A stretch of 37,299 nucleotides of DNA from an uncultured Planctomycetaceae bacterium (GTDB lineage: Bacteria > Planctomycetota > Planctomycetia > Planctomycetales > Planctomycetaceae): contig CAJWGB010000025.1 of assembly GCA_913031625.1 (NCBI GenBank), forward strand, positions 1-37,299, read 5' to 3'. Made by a program: the position numbers and the translations under genes. Each line of letters opens with the position of its first letter. The stretch's first letter is position 1. Shown here one piece after another: positions 10,101-16,292 of the stretch. The notes under the pieces are model-generated. The model made no database searches and had not been told where the DNA came from. It was given only the letters and a program-made list of their open reading frames with translations.

Positions 10101-10239
10101 TGTGACACGACAGGCAGCGGGATTCCAACAGCGATTTGACTGCGTCAAAGTCAGGCTCCGCCATCAATGTCGGCAGAGACAGCAGGATCACACAGATCGC
10201 GGCCGGGGTCTGAGTGAGTCGACTGAGGGAATCTACCAC
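7147..10239 (-). CDS. PSCyt1-DUF1549-discoidin-DUF1553 giant secreted protein
   Basis: About 1030 residues from a GTG at 10239, which is preceded by AGG seven bases upstream and followed by a leader (SRLTQTPAAICVILLSLPTLMA). The longest form starts at 10296 but has no leader at its end. Domain order: PSCyt1 cytochrome-like domain with CLSCH (residues 42-46) and GDFSLETHEQM; DUF1549 (WWSFQPIRNPPIP, LTGLPPTPAQVEAF, YGERWARHWLDVVKYADT) with a second CARCH motif near residue 345; a coiled segment; an F5/8-type C (discoidin-like) domain around residues 440-610 (KWVEVDLGESVEVTHIIL); and DUF1553 (WRSIANRIWQYHFGRGLV, LIVMSATYQQS, FRLPAEMIRDNALA). The two CxxCH sites suggest covalent haem. The family is characteristic of Planctomycetes and probably acts at the cell surface, with the discoidin domain as a likely ligand-binding part. 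The DUF1501 gene lies immediately downstream. Confidence 0.94.
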   Translation of the reverse strand: MVDSLSRLTQTPAAICVILLSLPTLMAEPDFDAVKSLLESRCLSCHNTQDRKGDFSLETHEQMTDSGQVSPGSPEESGLLQVVLSEGNEAPSMPKDGTPLTAAEAKVLHDWIAAGAKWPASVTLSQPAVTSFDWWSFQPIRNPPIPDVQTDTASWLTSPIDRFVLDRLQKKGMQPSDRADRRTLIRRVTYDLTGLPPTPAQVEAFVNDKAPNAWTKLIDRLLDAPQYGERWARHWLDVVKYADTCGYDKDKLRPNSWPYRDYVIRSFNEDKPWTQFVQEQIAGDVIYPGTSDGILGLGFVAAGPWDFIGHVEVPESKIDGRVARNLDRDEMVTNTLNAFCSVTIQCARCHNHKFDPFSQEHYYSLQSVFAAVDRAERVYDTDPKIEQRRRELTAAQTDAANKLRNLEKEIADAGGDELKQLNAEIKTLSDQTNPKDKRPEYGYHSALVKKNNIAKWVEVDLGESVEVTHIILNACHDEFAGINSGFGFPVRFRVEGRINAGDKLQVIQDFTGSDFRNPRLIPVEAKPAAPVAVRFVRVTATVLAERQNDYMLALSELQIFDSTGKNVAHGKPVNAVDSIEAPVRWRKSNLTDGIWPQAEKPEAFVKLEKLQDTQDELLKHINTPERMQRKQHLEQARDKAAAEIGKLPKGRVVYAAATHFNRRGNFMPTQGVPRTVKVLHRGNIQQPLDEVSPGVIPLRANSDWKLPLAENHSEGDRRAALAKWITDPNNPLTWRSIANRIWQYHFGRGLVESPNDFGRMGQQPTHPKLLDWLATEFIQSGWDVKALQKLIVMSATYQQSAKMTPEQIERDPKNSLLARGARFRLPAEMIRDNALAISGLLVKRLGGPSVRPYQPPGLWKDVVYSNVPKWKQDHGDKLYRRSLYTFWKRSVPPPNLQMFDAPSREACVLHRSRTNTPLAALVLMNDPTFVEAARKLGERAMKEAGQGDEERLTFIFRLATSRRMTDEERPLVKNVLARARKHYSDRPLEAKKLMQIGESPADDSLNVIEAASFATIATVLLNLDETITRN

Positions 10240-10361
10240 AACACACCTGTGACAATGAGGGAATTTAGAATCGGAAAGAGGTGAGCGACCGTCCATGGCT
10301 CTCCGCTCAGTATATTGTCCGCTCCCAGATAATTCGCCTCTTCAATGCCGGTTTCCCCGTC

Positions 10362-11645
10362 GTGTTCTCCTTCGCTGACAATGATGCTCCCGAGACTGAC
10401 GTCGTCGTCACCGGAATGGGAATTGTGACAGCGCTCGGGCTTTCGGCGGACGAGACATGGGCCCGCGTGGTCGCTGGAGAATCGAGTGGTCGAGCCCTGC
10501 GTAACGACGAGATTGATTGTCACAACGACCTGCAGGACCTGTTGCGACGAGTTCCCGGAGGCTGTCGCATCGATCGTCGGGTGCTGATGGAGCAGGTGGC
10601 CATTTGCGAACCTGCTTTTCCTCAGCAGGCACCGGAAGCCCTCCGCGACCCAATGAATCAAATGCTGGCGCTGAGCCTTGCTGAAGCAGTCGGTCAGGCC
10701 GGCATGAATTCTGAGCAGTTGATGTCTGCTGGCTGTGTGGTCGGTACCAGTAAGTCGAGTCTGGCAGCGCTCGATTCTGTTGGGCAGAGTGCCACTCGTG
10801 ATCCTCAGGTTTTCCGTGATCAGTTTCTTCCGGACGCTCCACTCCGGATGGTTCAACGACTGACGGGGGCCAGAGGCCCCGCTCTGTGTCCCGTCGCTGC
10901 ATGTGCAACCGGTCTCATCAGTGTGATTCACGGGGCTGAGTTGATCCGGACTGGTCAGGCGAACTGCTGCATTGTGGGCAGTGCGGATGCCTCGTTGCAT
11001 CCAGCTGTTATGGCCTCGTTTCACCGACTTGGTGTGTTATCGCGGCAGTCTGACCCTGGCACTGCATGCCGGCCGTTTGATCAGAATCGGGATGGTTTCG
11101 TGATTGGGGAAGGCGCGGCCGTGTTTGTTCTTGAGTCTCGACGCCGCGCTAAACATCGTGACATCAGGCCGATTGCTCGAGTTGTTTCAGCGGGATGGCA
11201 GACCGACCCGACCGGACTCACGCAGATTGATCAGAGCGGAAGAATCGTGCGTGGAACGATTCAGAGAGCAGTCGAGGGAGCGCGGAATGCAGGAGTGAGT
11301 TTCTGTCCTGACGTTGTCAGCGTTCATGGAACGGCAACGGAGTCCAATGACCTTGCGGAGGCACGTGGCCTCTCTGAATTACTGCCTTCCGACGTGCTGT
11401 GTTTTGGTGTCAAGGGAGCAACCGGGCATCTGCTTGGGGCTGCGGGCAGCGTTGAGTTTGGGCTGACACTGATGGCGATGCAGCACGGACTGGTTCCGCC
11501 GACTGCGAATCATCAGGCAACGGATCCGCAGTGTTCAATCAATGTGTCACCGAATGCGGAACTGCGTGACATCAGGAGCGCACTGAAGTTATCGCTTGGT
11601 TTCGGCGGTCAGGTCGCGGCGGTGCTTGTTGATGACGCGTGTTGA
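10362..11645 (+). CDS. Beta-ketoacyl-ACP synthase, KAS II/FabF-like
   Basis: A decarboxylating thiolase-fold condensing enzyme. The conserved part starts at DVVVTGMGIVTALGLSADETW. The nucleophile is Cys181 in PVAACATGL (numbered from the GTG at 10362). The histidines are His322 in VSVHGTATESND and His356 in KGATGHLLGAAGS, with the conserved Lys351. RPFDQNRDGFVIGEGAAVFVLE is the typical central block. The last motif is LGFGGQVAA rather than the usual FGFGGTNA. The start is uncertain: a GTG at 10281 gives 454 residues but adds an unusual extension that overlaps the upstream control region of the divergent gene, so 10362 (427 residues) is preferred; neither has a good ribosome site. No acp, fabD or fabG lies beside it, so a main fatty-acid role is not supported by context; a specialised acyl-chain pathway is possible. 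Confidence 0.9.
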   Translation: MFSFADNDAPETDVVVTGMGIVTALGLSADETWARVVAGESSGRALRNDEIDCHNDLQDLLRRVPGGCRIDRRVLMEQVAICEPAFPQQAPEALRDPMNQMLALSLAEAVGQAGMNSEQLMSAGCVVGTSKSSLAALDSVGQSATRDPQVFRDQFLPDAPLRMVQRLTGARGPALCPVAACATGLISVIHGAELIRTGQANCCIVGSADASLHPAVMASFHRLGVLSRQSDPGTACRPFDQNRDGFVIGEGAAVFVLESRRRAKHRDIRPIARVVSAGWQTDPTGLTQIDQSGRIVRGTIQRAVEGARNAGVSFCPDVVSVHGTATESNDLAEARGLSELLPSDVLCFGVKGATGHLLGAAGSVEFGLTLMAMQHGLVPPTANHQATDPQCSINVSPNAELRDIRSALKLSLGFGGQVAAVLVDDAC

Positions 11646-11653
11646 TGACGCGT
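11628..11653. repeat. Perfect 13-bp tandem duplication across the ketosynthase stop codon
   Basis: The 13-base unit GTTGATGACGCGT occurs twice head to tail (11628-11640 and 11641-11653). The ketosynthase stop TGA (11643-11645) is formed inside the second copy. Because 13 is not a multiple of 3, the duplication shifts the frame; a single copy would let the frame read through to DDALFAAV. The protein before the repeat already has a full-length FabF C-terminus, so function is probably unaffected. Confidence 0.85.
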
Positions 11654-11695
11654 TGTTTGCGGCTGTGAGTGACGTGTGCTTCGAGGGAGTGCCCC

Positions 11696-11720
11696 CATTC
11701 ATCCCCGGCTTTGATGAATG
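11696..11720. other. Hairpin between convergent genes, possible bidirectional terminator
   Basis: Eight-base perfect arms CATTCATC (11696-11703) and GATGAATG (11713-11720) with a 9-base loop, in the 117-bp gap between the ketosynthase and hflX stops. A GC-rich segment with short CCC/GGG pairings follows. There is no T-tract on either strand, so intrinsic termination is uncertain. Confidence 0.4.
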
Positions 11721-11762
11721 CCGGCCCTCGCTTCGGGCGTCCCGGCCTGCGCGGCTCAATGA

Positions 11763-13067
11763 TTATTCAGCTGTCATGACGCTGACAGACGTCTGTTCCT
11801 CGTCGATTGTGTCGACGTGTCGTCGCGCCATTCGGCACCGGATTCGTACGCGCGACGCAGATTCGTCCGGATAACTGCGATCCAGTTCCTCTGCATGTCG
11901 TGAGAGCCACGAAAACAGCTTGCCGTTACCGCTGCTGGTTTCAATTTCGGCCGTCACGAATCCCCCGGCGATTCGCCGCGCAACGGTTTCGGAGAGTGTG
12001 TCCAGACCCTGACCGGTTGCGGCGCTGATGGTGATCGTGTCTTCGTAGTGCCGTCGCAGGACATCGATAAACGATCTGTCCTCGACCTGATCCACCTTGT
12101 TCAGAATCAACAGTACGTTGGAACAGTCGACCCCGATTTCTTCCAGCACCGCATAACAGGTGTTGATCTGGCGTTCTGCTTCCGGGTTGCTGGCATCGAC
12201 GACATGCAGCAGCAGGTCGGCATGTCGAGCTTCTTCGAGTGTTGATCGAAACGAGGCCACAAGATGGTGAGGCAGGTTGCGCACAAATCCAACCGTGTCG
12301 CTCAGGAGCACGTCCCCATAACCGGGGACTTCCCAGCGACGTGTCCGTGTATCGAGTGTGGCAAAGAGTTTGTCTTCCACCAGCACGTCTGCTCCGGTAA
12401 GTGCCCGCATCAGAGTGCTCTTGCCGGCATTCGTATAGCCCACCAGTGATACTGTCGGGTGTTCACGACGATGAGAAACCGTACGTTCGCGTCGCTGTTC
12501 GACTTCCTTGAGTTTGCGTTTCAGTTCGGAGATGCGTTTGTCGATCAGCCGGCGGTCTGTTTCCAGCTGTTTCTCCCCTGGACCTCGCCCGGCGCCGATC
12601 CCGCCCGTGATTCGTTCCAGGTGCGTCCACATCCGCTTCAGACGGGTTCTGAAGTACATCAGCTGAGCAAGCTCGACCTGCAACATCGCCTCATGCGTCT
12701 GAGCGTGCGTTGCAAAAATGTCGAGGATGACTTCGCTGCGGTCCACGATGGGCTTTTCCACGGCCTGCTCGAGCGCGCGCCCCTGAGAAGGGGTCAGGTT
12801 GTTGTCGAAGACAACCATCTCCGCTCCCGTCATCTCAACAAGCAGCTTCAACTCATCGAGTTTTCCGGTGCCGAGGCAGTGTGCGGGATGAGGCGTGTCG
12901 CGGAACTGCACGATCTCACCAACCACGTTAACGCCAGCGGTCTTGACCAGGCCCTTCAATTCTTCCAGAGCAGCGTCTCGATCCGGACACTCATCCGGAT
13001 CGACGACAGCAGCGAGGATTGCCTTTTGGTTGGCGACCTTCAATTCTTCGCGTTTTGGGTCTCCCAA
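11763..13067 (-). CDS. hflX: GTPase HflX, ribosome-associated
   Basis: A protein of 434 residues with all HflX features. The N-terminal HflX domain has FDNNLTPSQGRALEQ (residues 88-102) and DRSEVILDIFATHAQTHEA (109-127), followed by GGIGAGRGPGEKQLETDRR (155-173) and a coiled linker. The G domain has the P-loop GYTNAGKST (210-218), the G3 motif DTVGF (257-261) and NKVD for G4. HflX binds GTP and splits or rescues stalled 70S ribosomes. The start is placed at a TTG at 13067 because GGAGGT lies 7 bases upstream (13075-13080) and because it gives the usual family length. The only ATG in frame (13301) would add 78 non-HflX residues that overlap the divergent queC gene. It faces queC head to head with 178 bp between the starts. 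Confidence 0.95.
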   Translation of the reverse strand: MGDPKREELKVANQKAILAAVVDPDECPDRDAALEELKGLVKTAGVNVVGEIVQFRDTPHPAHCLGTGKLDELKLLVEMTGAEMVVFDNNLTPSQGRALEQAVEKPIVDRSEVILDIFATHAQTHEAMLQVELAQLMYFRTRLKRMWTHLERITGGIGAGRGPGEKQLETDRRLIDKRISELKRKLKEVEQRRERTVSHRREHPTVSLVGYTNAGKSTLMRALTGADVLVEDKLFATLDTRTRRWEVPGYGDVLLSDTVGFVRNLPHHLVASFRSTLEEARHADLLLHVVDASNPEAERQINTCYAVLEEIGVDCSNVLLILNKVDQVEDRSFIDVLRRHYEDTITISAATGQGLDTLSETVARRIAGGFVTAEIETSSGNGKLFSWLSRHAEELDRSYPDESASRVRIRCRMARRHVDTIDEEQTSVSVMTAE

Positions 13068-13074
13068 GTGTGGA

Positions 13075-13086
13075 ACCTCCGGAGGT
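13075..13086. promoter_or_regulatory. Strong ribosome site defining the hflX TTG start
   Basis: ACCTCCGGAGGT is a perfect 12-bp palindrome, so GGAGGT is present on both strands. On the minus strand the copy at 13080-13075 lies 7 bases before the TTG at 13067, which decides the hflX start. No plus-strand gene starts close enough to use the other copy. Confidence 0.7.
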
Positions 13087-13245
13087 GAAAAATGTCCACT
13101 GATGTTGGCAGGCTGAGCAATTCGGCAGAATTCGGTGCCGACTGCAGTGGCAGCCTTTTCCCATTGATCGTGGAATCCTATCGTCACTGCGACACCACAT
13201 GAACCCAAAAGTTCGCTGCGAGTTCCGAGTGAGAGAGACAGAGTT

Positions 13246-13935
13246 ATGTCCGACAAACGCAAAGCCGTCGTGCTGATCAGCGGTGGACTGGATTCCGCCA
13301 CGGTGATGGCGATTGCCCGTGATCAGGGATTCGAACTCCACGGGTTGTCTTTTGACTATGGTCAGCGACATGTATTTGAACTGCAGGCTGCCGAACGTGT
13401 CTGTGAAGCGAACGGGGCCGCCAGCCATGTGGTGTTTCCAATCGACACACGGATCTTTCAGGGATCGGCACTGACCAATGATATTGATGTCCCGCGCGGA
13501 CGTTCTGATGAGCAGATCAGTGACGGTATCCCCGTGACCTATGTCCCGGCGCGAAATACCATCTTTCTGTCAGTTGGGCTGGGACTTGCTGAATCGATCG
13601 GGGCGGTGGACCTGTTTATCGGTGTCAACGCTGTCGACTACAGCGGGTACCCGGACTGTCGCCCGGAGTTCATTGAGTCGTTTCAGACAATGGCGCGGCT
13701 GGCAACGAAGGCCGGTGTCGAAGGGCAGCAGATCACCATTCACACACCGCTTGTCTCACTGACGAAAGCTCAAATCATTCAACACGGCCTTGCTCTTGGA
13801 GTGGATTATGGCATGACTCACAGTTGCTATGACCCGTCGCAGGAGGGAGTCAGCTGCGGGGAATGTGATTCCTGCCAGTTGCGGCTGAAAGGGTTTAAAG
13901 AAGCGGGAAGCCGTGATCCCCTGCAGTATCAGTAG
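13246..13935 (+). CDS. queC: 7-cyano-7-deazaguanine synthase QueC
   Basis: A 229-residue ATP-dependent ligase that converts 7-carboxy-7-deazaguanine and ammonia to preQ0 in queuosine/7-deazapurine synthesis. The PP-loop SGGLDS is at residues 12-17, FDYGQRH at 36-42, [12 protein letters not shown] at 101-112 and [13 protein letters not shown] at 130-142. The C-terminal zinc site uses Cys194, Cys204, Cys207 and Cys210 (HSCYDP ... [10 protein letters not shown]). The length is normal for the family. No queD, queE or queF is in the window, so the pathway is dispersed. I see no preQ1 riboswitch fold in the 178-bp leader region. The ribosome site is weak (GAGAGA about 9 bases before ATG). Confidence 0.96.
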   Translation: MSDKRKAVVLISGGLDSATVMAIARDQGFELHGLSFDYGQRHVFELQAAERVCEANGAASHVVFPIDTRIFQGSALTNDIDVPRGRSDEQISDGIPVTYVPARNTIFLSVGLGLAESIGAVDLFIGVNAVDYSGYPDCRPEFIESFQTMARLATKAGVEGQQITIHTPLVSLTKAQIIQHGLALGVDYGMTHSCYDPSQEGVSCGECDSCQLRLKGFKEAGSRDPLQYQ

Positions 13936-14045
13936 CTGCGGAATCATGAGGTGCCCCCAGTGACGCAATCTGCTGAATGACGGATAGCGGTGCTTCAGGG
14001 AAGCTCGTTCTCCGTCGCCTGCAGCGTGCCGTTAAACGAGTGACA

Positions 14046-14642
14046 TCAACCGGAAATGGACGTCCTGCAGAACTGATCGTCCCGAAGATTGATCCAGTCA
14101 ATGCTCGGGATGGCCGCTGCATAGTCCGGAAACATCGGGTCCACCAATTCAGCCAGAGCAAGTGAGCGTGGACTGGAGGCCTGAACCGCATCAACTGACT
14201 TGAGCAACACGAGTCGCTTAGCCTTCAGAGAGGTTGCGATCCATGCCGCAATCGAGTCGCTGGTAACGTTCCATGAGCGTTCCAGGGGTCGGCTGGAGCT
14301 CTGCTCCAGTTGACGAATCATCGTAACCGCGTCGATGACGTGGACGCTGCCGGCGGCAGAGGATTCCAGCTCTTCGAGTGTACTGCACCATTGAAATCGG
14401 GAGGACAGTGCCAGCAGGAATCGCGCATTGAATGACATGGCTGCGATGGCCAGGTCGTGAGCTCGATCAGGTCCCAGATTGAATTGGTGGTCCCATGTGC
14501 GAACCAGGTTTGCTGCTTCCCCTCCGCCGCATACGAGAGCAATCGGTTCAGGGCTGAACTGATCCAGGACGGATTCCAGCCGCGCCTCGAGGTCGGGCAG
14601 ATTCAGCAGGCTACCACCGCATTTGACGACGACGGCGGACAC
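14046..14642 (-). CDS. Small amino-acid-kinase family protein (aspartate/glutamate/uridylate kinase fold), possibly MfnE-like
   Basis: A 198-residue protein starting at a GTG at 14642. The N-terminus VVVKCGGSLL with Lys7 and Gly-Gly-Ser is the phosphate-binding block of the amino-acid-kinase family, and ALVCGGGEAANLVR is the second glycine-rich block. WNVTSDSIAAWIATSL and RLVLLKSVDAV match the substrate and nucleotide blocks (consensus TxDSxA and KxxDG). It is shorter than acetylglutamate, aspartate or UMP kinases (230-450 residues). The size and the TSDSIA block recall MfnE-type kinases of methanofuran synthesis, which occur in organisms with tetrahydromethanopterin C1 chemistry, including planctomycetes; that assignment is inference. 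The start lies only 5 bases after the response-regulator stop, so the genes are almost certainly cotranscribed. Confidence 0.72.
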   Translation of the reverse strand: MSAVVVKCGGSLLNLPDLEARLESVLDQFSPEPIALVCGGGEAANLVRTWDHQFNLGPDRAHDLAIAAMSFNARFLLALSSRFQWCSTLEELESSAAGSVHVIDAVTMIRQLEQSSSRPLERSWNVTSDSIAAWIATSLKAKRLVLLKSVDAVQASSPRSLALAELVDPMFPDYAAAIPSIDWINLRDDQFCRTSISG

Positions 14643-14647
14643 TGAGA

Positions 14648-15334
14648 TTACTTTCGCTGGAGTCGGTATCCGACTCCGCGTACGGTTTCAATAAGATCAG
14701 CTGATTCGCTGAGTTTCTTTCGCAGTGAGCGAACGTGAACGTCAATTGTCCGTTCAAGTGCGTTGGCATCTTCTCCTCGGGCCATGTCCATGAGCTCATG
14801 GCGAGAGAAAGGTCGACCTGGTTGACTGGAGAGCGTCCACAGAATGCGGAACTCTGTGGGGGTGAGATCAAGTGACACTCCATTGATGCTCGCGTTGTGG
14901 TGTAGCCGATCGATCTCAATACCGTGGATCGAAATCTGATCGCGCCCGGGCGCGGTTGCACTGTTTCTTCTCAGGAGCGCCTTAATTCGGTGAATCAGGG
15001 CGCGAACACGGAATGGTTTCGTGACGTAGTCGTCTGCTCCCATATTGAAGCCAACAATTTCGTCAGTCTCTTCTTCGCGAGCAGTGAGCATCAGGATTCG
15101 GATGTCGCGCGTTCGGCTGTCGCCGCGAAGTGCCTGGCAAACCTGAAGACCGTCCATTCCGGGCAGCATGAGATCAAGGACGATCAGATCCGGTACGAGA
15201 TCCTGTGCACGCCTCAGGCCGTCTCCACCGTCGCGTTCCCATGCAACCTCGAAACCTTCTTTTTCGAGGTTGTAGGTTACGATGTCCGCGATTGGCTTCT
15301 CGTCTTCAACGACCAGAATTTTCTGATGTTGCAT
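14648..15334 (-). CDS. OmpR/PhoB-type response regulator
   Basis: A 228-residue regulator. The receiver domain (residues 4-120) has acidic residues in VVEDE (8-12), phosphoacceptor Asp54 in VLDLMLPGMDG, Thr84 and Lys106 in GADDYVTKPF. The C-terminal winged-helix DNA-binding domain (about 135-226) has DLTPTEFRILWTL, RPFSRHELMD, RTIDVHVRSLRKKL and ETVRGVGYRL. It should bind direct-repeat promoter sites when phosphorylated. AAAGG lies just before the ATG. No histidine kinase follows; instead the small amino-acid-kinase gene starts 5 bases downstream, so this is an orphan regulator locally. Confidence 0.94.
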   Translation of the reverse strand: MQHQKILVVEDEKPIADIVTYNLEKEGFEVAWERDGGDGLRRAQDLVPDLIVLDLMLPGMDGLQVCQALRGDSRTRDIRILMLTAREEETDEIVGFNMGADDYVTKPFRVRALIHRIKALLRRNSATAPGRDQISIHGIEIDRLHHNASINGVSLDLTPTEFRILWTLSSQPGRPFSRHELMDMARGEDANALERTIDVHVRSLRKKLSESADLIETVRGVGYRLQRK

Positions 15335-15493
15335 CAGCCTTTGAACCTCATCTCTTTAACTCGGCAATCCAAGGGCCGAATATTATGGCCTGGGAGCCGT
15401 CTGACTAAGGCAGATCCCGGGTATTAATACAATACTCACAATCCAGACGTCCCTGCGTGGCCATGACGGGTCTGTGTCACCAGGCATTTACTT

Positions 15494-15524
15494 AAAAAAC
15501 GGCTGTCGGAACAGATATTCCACC
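15494..15524 (-). terminator. Weak possible intrinsic terminator after the small lipoprotein gene
   Basis: On the minus strand an imperfect hairpin (outer CGG/CCG, inner GGAA/TTCC around TATCTG) is followed by six T. The stem is interrupted, so the call is weak. It lies about 35 bases beyond the lipoprotein stop and before the response-regulator gene. Confidence 0.35.
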
Positions 15525-15556
15525 GCGTCGTTTGTCAGCGTCGGTCAGAAATCTGT

Positions 15557-15850
15557 TTAAAGGACTCCGGACCCGGCATGAGGTTCCGGAGCGTCATCCG
15601 CTTTGGTGGCTGCTTCTTTCAGAGCCGCTTCCCTTTCCTCGTCGTTCATCTCTTTCCATTCGTCGAGGCAGGGAGGGCAGCAGAATCCCACTTCTTTGCC
15701 CTTCCATTCGACCGTGAGCTCGGGGTCGATTCCTTCCTTCATGATAGGGCAGTGGGTGTTGATGACACCCTGAGCAGAACTGACTGGTGTGTCGCTGCAG
15801 CCGCAGGCGATCAGGCAGAACAGCAGGATGGGAAGGGCAACGTGTTTCAT
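15557..15850 (-). CDS. Small lipoprotein with Cys-rich metal-binding (YHS/TRASH-like) motif
   Basis: A protein of 97 residues from the ATG at 15850, with AGGAGAG five bases before it (an excellent ribosome site). It starts with a lipoprotein leader (MKHVALPILLFCLIACGCSD), with lipobox LIAC and probable lipidated Cys16. The mature part has a conserved pattern HCPIMK, about 15 residues, then VGFCCPPCLDEW, followed by an acidic charged tail. Such Cys patterns are seen in YHS/TRASH-type heavy-metal-binding domains. A role in copper or other metal sensing or handling is plausible but not shown. It sits alone, upstream of the response regulator on the same strand with a 222-bp gap. Confidence 0.78.
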   Translation of the reverse strand: MKHVALPILLFCLIACGCSDTPVSSAQGVINTHCPIMKEGIDPELTVEWKGKEVGFCCPPCLDEWKEMNDEEREAALKEAATKADDAPEPHAGSGVL

Positions 15851-16136
15851 GAAATCTCTCCTGGATGGGCCGGTTCGGGCTGGACTATATCCGTCAGTCA
15901 ACACCCGTCCAGAAAAGTCTCTCTAACCAGACCTGAACAGCACCAGATTCTCAGAATTCCGCTGATTCCTCTGCATCAATTCGTAATGAGTCTCAGGAGC
16001 ATGGCCGGGTTTATGCTGATTTGACGGGGACAAAATCAGACTGTGCCGGCATTCCCGGAAATGAACAATCCGGATGATTGGATCCCGCTGTCAGAATCCG
16101 AATTTCGATCTGTTGTTTGGCCAACACCATAAAGAA

Positions 16137-16164
16137 TTGAATCGTTAGATTAGAGTGGTACTAT
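16137..16164 (+). promoter_or_regulatory. Candidate sigma-70-like promoter of the Ser/Thr kinase gene
   Basis: TTGAAT (16137-16142) and TACTAT (16159-16164) are separated by 16 bases and lie about 130 bases before the kinase ATG. This matches the bacterial -35/-10 consensus reasonably, but planctomycete promoters are poorly defined and the match could be chance. Confidence 0.3.
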
Positions 16165-16221
16165 TCAGGATCCGTTCTAGTTGACAGATCCTCTTTCTGT
16201 TCAGGACTTTCAAGTCTGCAG

Positions 16222-16247
16222 TCTGTCGTCGGGTTCCTGACGACAGA
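16222..16247. other. Inverted repeat in the kinase leader
   Basis: Perfect 9-base arms TCTGTCGTC (16222-16230) and GACGACAGA (16239-16247) with an 8-base loop, 45 bases before the kinase ATG. It could be an operator or an RNA hairpin in the 5' leader. There is no T-tract, so it is not an obvious attenuator. Confidence 0.45.
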
Positions 16248-16292
16248 ACACCAGATCCAATCAGTAGACGATTGGCAGATTTCCATCGCACG

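Larger units (their letters stand above)
15851..16292. other. 441-bp divergent intergenic region without a gene
   Basis: Lies between the small lipoprotein (minus) and the Ser/Thr kinase (plus) starts. Contains a candidate plus-strand promoter (16137-16164) and a 9-bp hairpin (16222-16247), listed separately. Short open frames here have no ribosome site or recognisable product. Confidence 0.6.

Noticed and set aside
10408-10908. Minus-strand open frames opposite the ketosynthase (up to 263 residues)
   Set aside because: They lack any family motif and oppose a clearly conserved enzyme.
2891-11732. Shared 13-mer AGCGAGGGCCGGC (2891-2903 and reverse complement at 11720-11732) as a dispersed repeat
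   Set aside because: In 37 kb several 13-base matches are expected by chance, and the flanks do not match.
13068-13245. preQ1-type riboswitch before queC
   Set aside because: The region was examined but shows no pseudoknot-type stem and C-rich loop pattern, so there is no support.
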